A stretch of 64,000 nucleotides of DNA from Ilyonectria destructans (lineage: Eukaryota; Ascomycota; Sordariomycetes; Hypocreales; Nectriaceae), in contig JAHEWK010000001.1 of assembly GCA_020740775.1 (NCBI GenBank), positions 248,001 to 312,000 on the forward strand, given 5' to 3'. This document shows positions 9,671 through 22,428 of the stretch, piece after piece (the first letter of the stretch is position 1; every line of letters begins with the position of its first letter). The notes beneath the pieces were generated by a model, which saw nothing but the letters and a program-made list of their open reading frames with translations, was not told where the DNA came from and ran no database searches. Position numbers and translations under genes: made by a program.

Positions 9671-11190
9671 ACCTAGATACCTATTGGCTGCACCTAATGA
9701 CACACAGGCCGGCACTGGCATGTGGCGGTTTACAAACACTCTCCAATGAAATCTTAGTATGCTCGATAAGCACACATGGAGGCTTTTTGGCGAGTAGGGC
9801 TCGTAGCTGAAGATGAAGTCCTTACAATGTTACCGCTTGTGCCTCGGCGAGGTCGACGAGGACAAGCAATAACTACTGCCCTTCAACTGTTGCGCGAATT
9901 AGACTTCAATCCTTCAATTAGCGAAACTCGATGAATGGATTATGTTCTTTCTTTTGGAACCACCATCAAACGCGCTCACGAGAATGGCTTTCTCGCCTCG
10001 ACCTCCAGCAAGATATTCAGGCAGCGATCAAACGATGTGAAATCCATGTGCTGCTATATAAGGCTCCTTGCTCAAGATATACCGGAGTCTTACGAGATTC
10101 TTGTTTCTCGAGAGTTTGTCTTAATGTCAGCAACGCGTAACTTATGACAGTTGCTGCAGGTAGTAATTTAAAGCCTATTACTACCTAGCAGACTAAAAAG
10201 TATATATAAATAATAAAATAAAAGTATTTTATAATTAAGATTATATATATATCTTATAAGATTATTTTATTTTATTTTATTTAAATTTCTATAATTTATA
10301 ATAAAATATTTAATTTTTCTATTTTTAAAAATATTACCTACCCTATTTTTCCCCTCTTTGGGTACCCGCGGGTACCCACGTAAAAAAACATAGCGCTTAT
10401 GGATACCCACGGACTACCCATTTTTGCTACGGGTGCCCATGGGGCCCTGTGGGCTGGGTAATTTATGCCCTACTCGGTTATCTCGGAACAGATAGCTGAC
10501 CTAGCTCAGCTCTCTATAACACGGGCCCTATCACTCTTTAAAGATCCAGTTAGAGCTCAGAGGGTTGAGCCGACGGGTACCAGTCAATCAGGCGAACGGC
10601 CGCGAGTCGATTCAGAGAAGAAAAAAGGCTGAGGGGTAGGCCTACTTCGTTATTTTAAAGCGGGGCACTGAAGGATTGGACTCCAGGTCAGACACGGCTT
10701 GTAGGGTAGCTTGGGTAACAGCTTACCGCAATCCAGCTAATATCTGGTCTACCAACAGGAATTGCCCAACAACTTGACACCTGAAAATTAAGAAGAAATA
10801 TAAGAGAGTGTGACCATATCCTTATGAATAGGAAATATCAAAAGTTGGAGAGAAAAGAAGAAAATTGCTAGCCGTAGAGGCTACTAGCACTGAGGCCCAA
10901 AATCTAAGATAAAATGTGCAAGACTGGAAAGTGATGATCTCCCTTAATGACTGCGAGGGATCAAGCCCTTATATGCCTCGCAGCTTCAGCTAGGCTAGGG
11001 TTCCCGTCACAGTGCCCCGGTTGTCACTGTGGTCCAATACACTATAAGAGCTAGAGTTTTTATAGTAATATTACTAGAAGAAGTCTCTTTATTTCTTCTC
11101 TTCTATCTAGCTTAAGATACTTAATATACAGAACTGTACTAGTAAACAAACTCAGGCCTCCCCCGTTATATAGAGTATATTTATAACTAT
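9671..11190. other. Intergenic region with a short AT-rich patch and repeat traces
   Basis: The left part has no gene that I can support. Between about 10190 and 10340 the sequence is almost pure A/T, then a GC-rich GGTACCC-type repeat follows. An inverted repeat with arms CACAGTG/CACTGTG lies near 11010-11032. These features suggest small old transposon fragments downstream of the Hint gene. No family could be assigned. Confidence 0.5.
10359..10452. repeat. Degenerate GGGTACCC-type short repeats
   Basis: A 10-bp direct repeat GGGTACCCGC/GGGTACCCAC (10360-10379) is followed by diverged copies (GGATACCCAC, GACTACCCAT, GGGTGCCCAT) within about 90 bp. Such arrays are reminiscent of subterminal repeats of DNA transposons, but no transposase remnant or terminal inverted repeat was found here. 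Confidence 0.55.
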
Positions 11191-14100
11191 CTAGCCACGG
11201 ATAATATCTGCTAGGAAACGACACTTGTCGCCATTCTGGAGTGTCTCGACAATTTGCAGAGTCGTTGACCCAGCCTTGTTAATAGCGCCCAGCCACGCGA
11301 TCTTAACGCTCTCGCCCGCCTTCACAGTTAATAGTCCACTTGTTCCAGCAACAGATGGCCCGAGCACCGCAAGGTCATATGAAGATAACCCACCGCCTCT
11401 GGCTTGCTGCGTGATCTTGCCAGTCGCGACCGTTTGTGCTGATCCGCCCGCGACACCGACGGTGCCGTCGACGCTCAAAGTGCTTGGGTTGCCAGGGTCA
11501 TAAGTACCTGCCACAGTCCACGTAGTAGCCGGGCCCGAGAACAGTGCCGCACCGTCAGCACCGACTTCAAGCGTGAGCGTCGAGCGCGTGAGCGTCACAT
11601 CGGCGCCGGTGCTGTTCGTAGCCGTGATGGGCACCTGTGCAGAGCCGGCATTCGCTGTGACGTTGGCTGGTACCGAATACGTGAGTGACACGTTCGGCGG
11701 CGGCGTGAGCCCATCTATGAGCGGGTGTGCAGTGCCCTTGAGGAACTTCTCGACCGGCGTGTCTTCTGGTACTGTCGGTTTACTTATGTTTAAGAACGAG
11801 AGAATGACCATGACGACGATTCCGATGACGGCGAGCACCGCGCCAATGACTGGTAACGCGACCATCATGGCACAGTCAGCAGCCAGGAGGCCGGCAGAGA
11901 TGAGCGCGTCTCCTGCTAAGATGGCAGCATCGACGAGGACCGTTAGACCTTGGATAGCAATCTGCAGCACGTTGAGAGCCTTTCCCACATCCGTATACTT
12001 GTCCCAGTTGTCCTTCAGGTCAAGCGACATGGAAATGGTAAAAGCTATTCCGATACCGATGTTGACGCACTTGAGAAGGCGTTCGCCGGTGGTAAACTGC
12101 TTCCATGGCGCTCGCCCAGACGGCGGCATCTCCTCCGGAGGCTCCTGTGGTTCTTCGTCTGGGGGAGCGATTTTCTCTCCGGGACCCAGATCGTCCACGC
12201 CATGGTCGATGATTTCGGCGCTATGAGAAGGCTGCTCCTCAGCGTTGATGCTCTCCATGAAGGTGTCGCGCAGGGTGAAGTGGTCGTCGGATACCTCCTG
12301 ATTGATCGAGTTGAGTTCGTCAGCACCTTCGGGGGAGTTGATCTTTTCATTGAGCTGTTCGTCCAACACCTCTGCCTCGCTGGCCTCTGCGGGTGGGAGG
12401 TCCTCCGGTTCTCCCTGTTTCCACTTCTTTATGTCCTTGAACAGCTCAAAGGATTTGGATGCAATGTCGACCGCCATGGCTACAGTGGAAATGATTGCGG
12501 TTGCGCGTTGAGGCCCGGAGAGTTTGTCCCAGTTGGTGAAGGTACTGACGGCCGTGAAGATGTATCCAGCAGCCTGTCCGACGTTTAAGTAACAATGGAG
12601 AGCAACGAGATTGAAGAAGACTTACCACAACAAGCACCATAGTGCCTTTCAGGAAAGGAAATCCTCCGCCTGTACCGGGAAACTTATTGATAGCCTTGTT
12701 GACAACCGCAGTGGCGGCTTTGAAGCCATTGCATCGAGCGAGGGCTTTGAACCCCTGGCCGATATAATCCATGTACATGACAATGTTCGATGTTAGCTCA
12801 GCAGCCTTAGCGACAGTCTCCGTGGCCCTCGTTTCGGCGTCTTTGTTCATGTCCAGGTTCTCAGCTGTAGCAAGATCGTCCAAGTCCTTCTTCAGCTCGT
12901 CTTTGACGGTGCCAGGCAAACTCGGGTCATCATTGAGCACCTGCAAAACTAGTTGCTTCATCGCATCGTTGAGCCACTCCTTCTGCTTCTCTGCGGCGAC
13001 TTTGTCGAGCGGGAAATAGGGGTTCTGGAGGTTCTTCGAGATAGCATACGCGACAATCTGGTTGAAAAAGGTATCTGCGTACGTTCCCTCGGAGTCGAGC
13101 GCGTTTAGGATGTTGCAGTACTTGTTGAGAATGCTTTCGCCCTGAAGATTGTCAGCCATATGGAACAAATTGAAGCTCTCATGTAGATTGCTTACTCCTC
13201 CAATTGGCGCTCGGAGATAGCCAGCTTTCGCGTGGTCGCTCTTGGTCAAATCGGTCAACAGCGACTGAGCCCATTTGGCACCGTCGTCATCAAGGTAAGG
13301 TTGCAGCGTGGTTGAATACAGTTGACGCATGGCGAACACGGATGTGAGGGCATTCAACTTGTTGTACTCTGAAGACTTGGCGAGGCATTTATCGCCCTAG
13401 ATAATGCATCTTCGTTAGCAGTAAAGCGAGTTTTAGTTCGACATCACTTACCGAGCCAGACCACCAATACCAAATCTTGTCCTTGTCTGTGTCCGTCAAG
13501 GGATATCTCCACTTTGTATTGGCGGACTTGGCCTGAGAGATCATGAAACTGACATATGCAGGACCGTATGTGCCATGGATCCAGTCCTTGAGCTCTTGCT
13601 GAAGATTAGCTCCCAACTCGATCGGAAGATTCTCTGGGGGTGCAGTCTGGAGGAACGTAGTTCTATCATCCCCGTTCATGTGGAACAGCATCATGTTCTG
13701 GAGAAGAGTCTGGCTGGTGTTGTGAACACTCAGGGAGTTGTAACCGGTCAAACCTTCAAGAAGAGCAGTCGACAAGGTCGCCTCGGCTGTTAGTAGTAGA
13801 GTGACTGGCGCTGGCGAATCCGACGCAATCGCGGCAATGCCGACAGGTGAAGGACGGACGGCTGCTAACGATCTCGAAATTTTTAGGCGTGTGTTGACGG
13901 CAGCAAGACTCGTAGCCCATGAGATGGAATCCGTGTCCTGGACGTAGTGTCTGTCTATCGTTAGTGCTTGCGTCTTCTTCCCAAAACCAGCCGTCGGTAT
14001 GTCTTACCTCACGCCGTCACCGCCACGGTTGCTGGCATCATACTCAAGGGCTGCACCCTTTGCCGAGTCGAAGTTGAAACTCAGCTGAACTCCCAGCGTG

Positions 14101-17060
14101 CGGAACATAATTGGAAGAACAACGTCGCTCCCTAGGCTTTTCTTGAAGGACACGTTGAGGTTACTAGACAGCTCACTGCTTCCCTCAGGCTTGTCAGCCA
14201 GCTGATATAGCAGAGCAGCACTGTCAAGAAAGATGGTGCCCATCTGCGTGCCATCACTGGTGATCTCCACAATGGAACTATACAGCGAGGACAGCTGCGC
14301 TTGATTGGCGAGGTGTTTGGCGTTGATCTCCGCGCAGAGTTGGTCCAGGAGAGGCATGGTTAGAATAGGAATCGGGAGACCATCGTGACCACCTGAATGG
14401 TAGGTTGCAAACGCGACTTGGCCAAGAGACATCGGGTTGTTGGGCCTTGTCCGAACTTCCTTGTCTGGCCACACATCTTGATCGAGAGTCAAGTCCCAAT
14501 AATCCTCGCCATCCACGTAGTCTGGATCAACCATCTCTGGCCCGGCTGCTGCAAAAACTAGTCCAGGTATTTGAACAGGGAGTGCCGAGCTCACGCTGGC
14601 TGTCTTGAGACTTTTGGCGGCGATGGGTGTCGGTCTGGGCTTCACAGACTTTAAAATAGCATTCATCTTGGCATGGTTCAATGTCTTCGAAGGTGCTTCC
14701 ACATTCACGTTCGGCTTGGCAACCTGGAAGTTGATGAGCTTTGGTCCTTTCTTGCTCTTCGGCACCTTCTTCGAGTCTGGATTGTCAGACAGCAAGATGA
14801 CACCGTTGCCCGCAAGTCCATGATTCAAGACATCGACAAAGCCATGCTCATACCCATGCTCGGGCACCTCTCGGGTCCATCGAATAGTTCGATCATTCTT
14901 GTCGACGATAGCGCGATGCTGAGCCTCGCCGTTGAGCGAGACAGTGCCTTCGTGGATTGACAGGACTGGAAGATGATAGTCCGAGACATTCTGGCACTTA
15001 ATTTCGTGCAAGACGTAGGTGCGTCTGGCTTTGCGCAGATTGGAAGTGAGGACGCGCCTCTTTCTGGTCCGTTGTGCGGTCGTCGAAGAGGCTGGACGGC
15101 GAGCCGTGCCGCCCAACTCCTGATTCAATACCTCCGAAATAGTGTCCGTTCCAAACTTGGCAAAGAGAGGCTTGAGCTCGTTGATGTGGTAGAGAAGTGC
15201 GGTCCGCTGATGCTTGGGGAAGGTCAACAGCATCTTGGCGATGGACTTCATTGTGATCTCTGGGTAGTTAACAGCAACCAGGTAGCCATCAGCATGATAG
15301 CTCCGATGGCCCTCCCGCAAGTGGACGCCGTAAACGTGGCCGCCTTCCACCTGCTCTCGGTTGATGGTTTTGACCTCAATCTGGTCGTAGCCGCTGCCAT
15401 CTGGAGACAGTCGATAGAGAATGTGACCAGGACCCAGTCTTCCAACCTCGAGCCAGGGATTGTCCAGCTTTGCGGCGTTTGGATCCACGGCTTTGAGTCC
15501 AGATGTAGTATGGAAGACATGACCGGCCGTGAAGAATGGCTTGTCCCCATTGATCCCACATAGAAGCGTGGCCTGGAGAGGCACCACAACATCCTCATCT
15601 GATGCAACACCGTAGGTGTTTGGACCAACGCGTGTGAGAACATGAGTGCCTTCGGTAATGCGCTCAATGTCAATCGAGCCGCTCTCGGTCGCAACCTGCG
15701 TCCCCGCGACAAAGCAGCTCTTTGGAGGGCTACCGTCAGTCGAATAGTCTCTGGTGTCTGTCACACTGGGGGCATCGGCATTGAAAAGGCTGGAGAACTG
15801 TCTATGGCCTATTCACCTTGTCAGAATGAGGTCGCCACACAGTCAATATCCCTGTAGGTACTCACCTTGATTGATCCAGTCCGCAACCTGCTGTCCCGTG
15901 ACGGTCGTCTCGCGCCAGTTCTGGTGGTAGACGCCCCCAAATGTCAGACCAAGAAGGATTCCTTCTCCGAATTGCTCGCCGCCATTGCTAGTCTCTTCGG
16001 TGTTCTGGGTAGATTGTGTCGCGATACTGGACACTGCATTCGCCCAGATGTTTTCGGTGTTGTCCCATAGAGCCTTGTTCTGGCTGGCAATGGACTGCCA
16101 GGTGCCAGTGTCCTGCTCCTGCAGCCTCTGCAGCGAATCACCAAGAGGATCGACCACTTCCTTTGATAGAAGACCGATTGCAGTCAAGGCCTGAATCCTG
16201 ATGACATTATCTACTTGGTAAATTTGGCCAGCCTCGTTAGTAATCGCATGTACGAGGGACGTAGCCTTCGCCAGAGTAATGCTGATCACTGCTCTTGTTT
16301 CGTCGTCAATGTCTTCGAAAAGCGGTTGGATCCAGTTGGACACCAATTGGCCACTGGGCGCAGATGTGAAATCACCATCAAGATGAGGGGTGAAACCAGG
16401 GCCGAGATGGACATAGTCGTAGACAAACAGCAGACATGTTGTGTATGTGTGGTCGTGGTTGGCCAAGTCTTGCCGAATGGCGCCGGCCACGAAATGCGGG
16501 CTCTTGAGACGGTCTTCGAGATCACCGACGAAGCTGGCGTCCTCACGAAGTGCCTTTAGGTCAGGGGAGCCACCATCTCTCAATGACCAGTTGACGTGCT
16601 CGGAGAACAGCATCGTCGAGGTCTGACTGAAGAGAGCGTTGGCAACGACCTCAGCGTTGTCCTAGAAGGATATTAGAACGAACAATCAAGGCGTCAGTTT
16701 GAGTGGTGAATGCTCACAGTGTTGGCGCAGGATCTGAGACCATGCTTGTCGGTTCCAGGATCAAACCGGGCAAGGCCTTTGACCGCGGCATGTTCTGCCA
16801 ACAAGGCAAGATGATCAGAAACATCGATCCCATCAATCTCGGGTCCATCAGGATCCTCTCCATAGGATGGCTGGGGTTCTAAGCCGTTCTGGAAGATGCT
16901 GACATTCTGCACCAGTCTTGCTTTATTGTAGAGGCGATTGATAAAATCCTGGTTAGGGAAAGCCTGCATTATATTAACACGTGGTAAAATGGATGTGGGC
17001 TGGAGAAGAATTTGTCACCTTGATGTCCTTCAGTGCGTCAAGGAACTCGTCGATAGCCAT
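11191..17060 (-). CDS. Giant Hint-domain (hedgehog/intein) multidomain protein, 1845 aa
   Basis: Seven exons can be joined without a break: 17060-17019, 16963-16718, 16661-15866, 15808-14008, 13950-13452, 13396-12626 and 12573-11191 (1846 codons with stop). All introns are GT-AG, and all phases agree. There is no signal peptide. Residues 1-390 form a soluble helical region. A Hint domain follows at about 392-545: the nucleophile context SCFVAGTQVATESG (Cys393), block B TAGH (Thr455, His458), and the C-terminal strand SYHADGYLVAVN (Asn542) followed by Tyr, not by Cys/Ser/Thr. Regions to about 1420 show no family I know. An acidic, Pro-rich stretch lies at about 1439-1537, a long Gly/Ala-rich hydrophobic segment at about 1584-1646, and a beta-rich, Thr/Gly/Ala-rich end after that. 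Hint domains are known to catalyse N-S acyl shifts with self-cleavage or splicing. Cleavage at Cys393 is my inference. Function is unknown. Confidence 0.85.
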
Positions 17061-18950
17061 GTTGTTCGCTCAGGTAGGTAATAGTATGAAGAAAACAGAA
17101 CTTGTGTGGAGAATAGTGTCAGGTTTCAAAGGGAGCCGGGCGATGAAACTGAGGAGAATGTTAAGGAAGATAAGGAAATGGGTTTTGAGCGAGGGCAATT
17201 GAGCTTTGGGGAAGGGCGTGTCTAGTTTCAACAGTCGCGATAAAGCTCAGGTTGGCCTGTTGTTCAACATTAATTAGAAAGGCAGCGATGGCGTCAATTT
17301 ATATACTTCAAGATGTATTTCCGACTAAAATCACAGCCAGTCTTTGATTCACACGAAGTCAATCCTCATTCCCCAACATTCGTCACATATCACTACATAC
17401 GTGTCGCATCATCATTCAGCTGCAGTGAGCCTGCAGCAGTAATTGGCCAAGCTGAGCAGCCACAACTCATTTTAGTACGGCTGATTCGCTGCACCTCCAA
17501 GACAGTGGGGAAGTACCAGATATGTATCGAGAGAGTCTCAAAACCAATTTCAGAGGTTATTGCTCTCAATACCTCTGTTGCCACCTTTATTCAGTAGTTC
17601 GATAAGTATCGCAGATCATAACGTCCGTACGTCTAGAACATATATAGTTTAGGCTGATTGTCTGCGAATTCAACTCCTTTCTCACCTGACCATAAAAACG
17701 TGTAAGAGCGGCACATGAATGCCGACGCCGTAGTCTCTGACATCTGTCAATGCCACATGTGTTTGAGATCCTCCTTTTATTGGTCGTCATGGTTAGACTG
17801 GAATGAGACCTTCCCCTCCCTACCTCACCTCTCAACCCTTGACTTACATTTTCCCATGAGAATAGCTAACGCGGAACTTCGAGTGGCTCAGATACCTGCT
17901 GATGAGCTAATGCACGTGGCTTGATCCGGGGAAGCAATATTCTCCGCTCAAAGTAACTATTGATCAAGCGCCCGTTACGCATATCTGCACGTGCACTAGA
18001 AATGGCTCAATTAGATTCGCTAATAAGTAGGGTAATCGGTCTTCTCTATAGAGTTCTGAATCGGATAGTAGCTTCTACCAAGGTGCCTAAACCCGAACGG
18101 CAATTCAAGAGCCTTCCCCTATGTTTACCGACTTTTCCGCCAAGAAGAGAGACATGCAGCCGTCGGGCTCGTATTGGGTAAGTTGGTGTAGCAGCTCAGC
18201 TGGCCGGTCTAGATTCCAGTCTTCCGCTAAATGATGACATGGCTGAAGCTAGCGTTCTTCCCGCTTATGGCTTGCACACCGCTACGAAGTAAAATACGGA
18301 ATTTCCTAGCTTGAATACTTTGTGATATAAGAATTAAAGCAGTCAGATAGGCTAGCACCATCATTCGGGATTGTGATATGGAGGCCATTGCTCCTATCGT
18401 CCATGGTGACCACAGAGTACTTGCGGATGGATTAGCGCTACCATCTCCTGTACTTCGTGGAGACCCCGCATTCATTCCAACACCTCCTTCTCCGCAACAT
18501 ACCGATGCAAGAGGCGGGTTCTAGATCTCGAATGGCGGGTTGCCATGCAGTCACCCTAGCAAAGTAGCTGCTGCGTAACTGTGTTCTCGCACTAACTCTA
18601 CTAAGGCGTCAATGCGAAAATCAAACGTCAGCTCGAAAGCCGCTCACTATCGATATCGTACATGAAACTAAACCTGGTCTACTTATAGTAACGTCTCAGC
18701 TCGCTAACTCGCAGCCACAGCCCCCCTTTTAGGCGTATCCTGGGAGATTAGTCTCAGTGGCCGACCATATAGTAGGTGGTCGTATAGGGACAACCCCTTG
18801 TATTGAGTGAGGGATCTTGAATGAAGCCGATCTGATAGAATTGAAATCACGGTGGGAGATGTACCGTAGGTGGACACACAAGCGCTCGCGGCGAGCTTCA
18901 TTGCAACGGAATTTGGCGCCAAAAGTTACTATTCATACACACCTAACTGT
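17061..18950. other. Intergenic region between the Hint gene and the AT-rich island
   Basis: This holds the promoter of the Hint gene near 17061-17300. Farther right no intact gene is seen. A minus-strand open frame at 18227-18475 (a Ser/Thr-rich start followed by a hydrophobic stretch near MMVLAYLTALILI) could be the end of a former GPI-anchored or membrane protein, but evidence is weak. Composition becomes AT-rich from about 18950. Confidence 0.5.
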
Positions 18951-19271
18951 CTGCAAGTTAGATAATTAGATGATAGTATATAATATGGTAGCGTATGTGC
19001 GGCGCCTCTAATTGAGCAAACTGTCAATTCACCTAGAAGCCCTGGATGCACCAGTCAATACGCTAACATTGTATCCTTATCAGGCCAGAAATTATTTACT
19101 GTACATCTAATAATGCGAAATTAAATTCTGTGTCTTGAATTGGTTTCAGACTCAGAATCCGTCTATATTAGACCTCTTATTTCTACTATTTAAGAATATT
19201 ATATAGCTTTAATCTATTTAATAATATTAAGTAAAAAAGAAAAAAAGAAAAAAGGAAACTAAATATTTTAT

Positions 19272-19645
19272 TGGTGGGAGATACACTTAGTGCGGACAGA
19301 GCCCGCAACAGCAAGAGTCTGAGATACCCTAGAGTTCGGGTCGAAAGGAGGTCCTACAGTTAAGATCAGTAAGGAATTTAGTAAAAGGGATAAAAGGCAA
19401 ATGCTTAATTAGATACTTCTAAGTACGATAAGATAAGAAGGAATAAGAATAAAGGGATAAGAGCTGCTATAATAGCTATTTAAATAGTAAAGTAATAATA
19501 AAGACTCTCTTGAAAAATTAAATTAAAGAAAGAAAAAAAGTACACTCTTTCTAATAGGGGCTGAGCTTATTCTTTAAGTAGTATCTAGTTCAGCAGGCTA
19601 GACTTACTGTTATTAAATCCTGGAGTGCTTATTAGTATTATTATA
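19272..19645 (+). repeat. 373-bp repeat family R1, copy 1 (least mutated)
   Basis: Begins TGGTGGGAGATACACTTAG and ends in TATTAGTATTATTATA. It is matched over its full length by three other copies in this window. It keeps more G/C than the others. The TG start resembles an LTR, but copies also occur as inverted pairs, and the five bases TTTAT precede every copy, so LTR or terminal inverted repeat both remain possible. Confidence 0.75.
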
Positions 19646-19900
19646 ATATCTTATAAGTTAAATAACTAAAAAAGCCAGCTTAATTTAAATTAATAACAGT
19701 ACTAACTATTTAGGGTACTAAATATCTATAAGTAAACTTCTTTCTTATACATTTAATATGTAAAGTCTATTACTTAAGTTATCTACTTCAGTATTACTAT
19801 TATTATCTTATTGTCACAATCTGCAAAATAGAGGCCCCATATAGATTGCAGGGATTTTCATACTTTATATACTGCAACACTTATACTGTCTCTAAGACCT

Positions 19901-19990
19901 GGCGAATAGTACCGGCACGCCTAGGTATATAAATACCAATACGTGATATTTATACGCCTAGGTATATAATAAAAATCGGTTATATAGTAA
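19901..19990 (+). repeat. Left 90-bp terminal inverted repeat
   Basis: Starts GGCGAATAGTACCGGCACGC. It contains two CCTAGG cores in a partly palindromic arrangement and ends with GGTTATATAGTAA. It pairs with 38451-38540; the left copy carries more A/T at the variable positions, so it is the more strongly mutated one. Confidence 0.85.
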
Positions 19991-22055
19991 GTGATTTTTT
20001 GGCTCTTAATAATAACGGCAAATTAGCCCTCAATCTAATAATTAATAGCTTCTATAGAATTAATTTAACTTACTGTATCTTTCTTCTGCTATAATAGACC
20101 TAATTAATACTTTTAATATCTATTTTATAGCTTCTATAGTCTTCCCTAATAATACCCTTCCCCTTAAAGGCTAATATATTTTATAAAAGGAAGTTTATAT
20201 TATAATTAATATTTAGGCAGTATTATAAGGTTATATCTTTATAGTCTAAAGGTTTAAGAAGACTATAAGTAAAAAAACTATTATTATCTTTATATATAAC
20301 TATAGAGGGCGTCCTTTTCTCTATAAGAAGAAAGTAAATTAGTAGAATTTATACTATATAAAATACCTCTTCTTTATTATTATAAAGAAAAGTCTATATT
20401 AGACTGTATAGAGTCTATAGTATTATTTTAATACTTTCTTTAGTTAATATAATTATAAATTAAATTACTCTTAATAGAAATATCCTACTTATTATTAGCT
20501 ATTAAATAAATAGAAAGATACTATCTAGAAGATAGTTAAAGTTAGTATTATATCTAAATAAATTAAATCCTTCTTATATAATAACCTATTTACTCTTACC
20601 GTAAACTAAAATATCTATAACTATATTATATAAGGTAAATAGAATCTTATTAAAAGTTAAAGTAATATATATACTCTTACTAAAAAGCTTAAAGTTAAGA
20701 GCTTTTAAAATTAATTTAACCTTAATATAAATAGTAAAGTTATAATAGTACTATTTATATATCTATAGTTACTAATATACTTTAAATTATATCCTAAAGT
20801 ACTTATTTTAGATTATATCTATAAGACTAATAAGTATAAGATACCTCTTCTTAATATAGTTAGTATTAATACTTACTAATAAAGCTTCTATATAGTATTT
20901 ATATTTCTTTTTAATAAGAATAAATCTAATTATATATAGACTTTTAAAAAGCTACAGTATATATATTAAATCTATAGAGTAGCCCTTCTATCTATAATTC
21001 TTATAGATTGCTATTTTACTTATATAAATACTATTACCTCTTCTTATTATTTCCCTAAATTAACTATAATATTATATATATAATATATTAATAAAGTAAT
21101 ACTAACTTATTATCTACTTTTATTTATTTAAAAGGATAAAACTAAAAAGAAGAAAAAGTAAAAGGAATTCTATACTTATTAATATAAGCTTATAGGCTTA
21201 AAAATAAAAGGTATTTATAATTAGAATCTAAAGAGGTTTAAAAAGTATTATATTCCTAAGTATATTAATTAAGTAGGCTATATACTAAATATCTAGCTTA
21301 ATTTCTATAAAAAGAGATTTATTAAGGTATAAATTAACTAATATTTTTACTTAAAGTAATATATTATATTATAAGGTAAGGGTATTTATTAGCTTATTAA
21401 ATCTTATATAGATAATATAAAAGCTAACCTCTTTAAAACTTAAAAGATTATTAGGTATATTCTAATTAATTAGATCTTTAAACTTAATTATACTTAAAAT
21501 AAATAGTATAATAGTATATCTATTTAACTATCTGAAGTTTTATACAGTAATATATATAGTTAGATTTTATACTATACCTTATATAAAATTAACAGTTAGT
21601 AGAAATAGTTATTATAGAATCTCTTTATATATATAGAAATCTTTACTAAAATACTTAATCTACTTTATATTTATATTCTTTAATTCTTATTAAGATAGAA
21701 TTAGCCTCTTTAATTATATTATTTCTATTTATATTAATATCTCTAATAATTAAAAACCCCCTAGCTTCTTATTAAGCTATATAATTAGTTTAATTATCTT
21801 ATAGCTAATTTAATACTGCTACTAATAAGTATATAATATAAGCTCTATCTATTTAAAGCTATTAAGAAATTAGTATAAATAAAATTAATACTAATATATT
21901 TAAAATATTATTAATTAGACTATATAATAAGGTCTAAAGTATACCTCTTATATTATAATAAACTATTAAAGAATTAAACTCAGCCTTCTATTTAGGCTTC
22001 TACCTTAATATTAATAGATATATTAATCTATATATATTCTTACTTTAATACCTAC

Positions 22056-22428
22056 TATAATAGTACTAATAGGCATACTGAAGTTTAATAATAGTAGGTT
22101 TAGCTTATTAAGATTAAATACTACTTAAAGAATCTACTTAGCCTTTACTAAGGAGGATATACTTTTTTCCTTCTTTAATTTAATTTTTCAAAATAGTCTT
22201 TATTATTATCTTACTATTTAAATAGCTATTATAATAGCTCTTATTTCTTTATTCTTATTTCTTTAAGTTCTATTATATTTAGAAGTATCTAATTAAGTAC
22301 TTTCTTATTTATTTTACTAAAATCCCTCTACTAATTTTAACTGTAGGACCTCCTTCTAATTTAAACTCTAGAGTATTTTAGATTTATACTATTATAGGCT
22401 CTATTTACACTAAGTATATCTTTTACTA
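22056..22428 (-). repeat. 373-bp repeat family R1, copy 2 (inverted)
   Basis: The reverse complement of this stretch aligns with the copy at 19272-19645 along the whole length, differing mostly by transitions. Just past its end, on the minus strand, lies AGGTATTAAAGT. This would be a mutated primer-binding-site motif (GGTATCAGAGC type) if the repeat is an LTR. Confidence 0.7.

Noticed and set aside
11573..12588. Long plus-strand open frames opposite the Hint gene
   Set aside because: They are shadows of exon 7 with no family motif; the minus-strand exons fit splice sites and phase throughout.
14973..15563. Plus-strand 196-codon frame opposite the Hint domain
   Set aside because: It is antisense to conserved Hint motifs and has no independent support.
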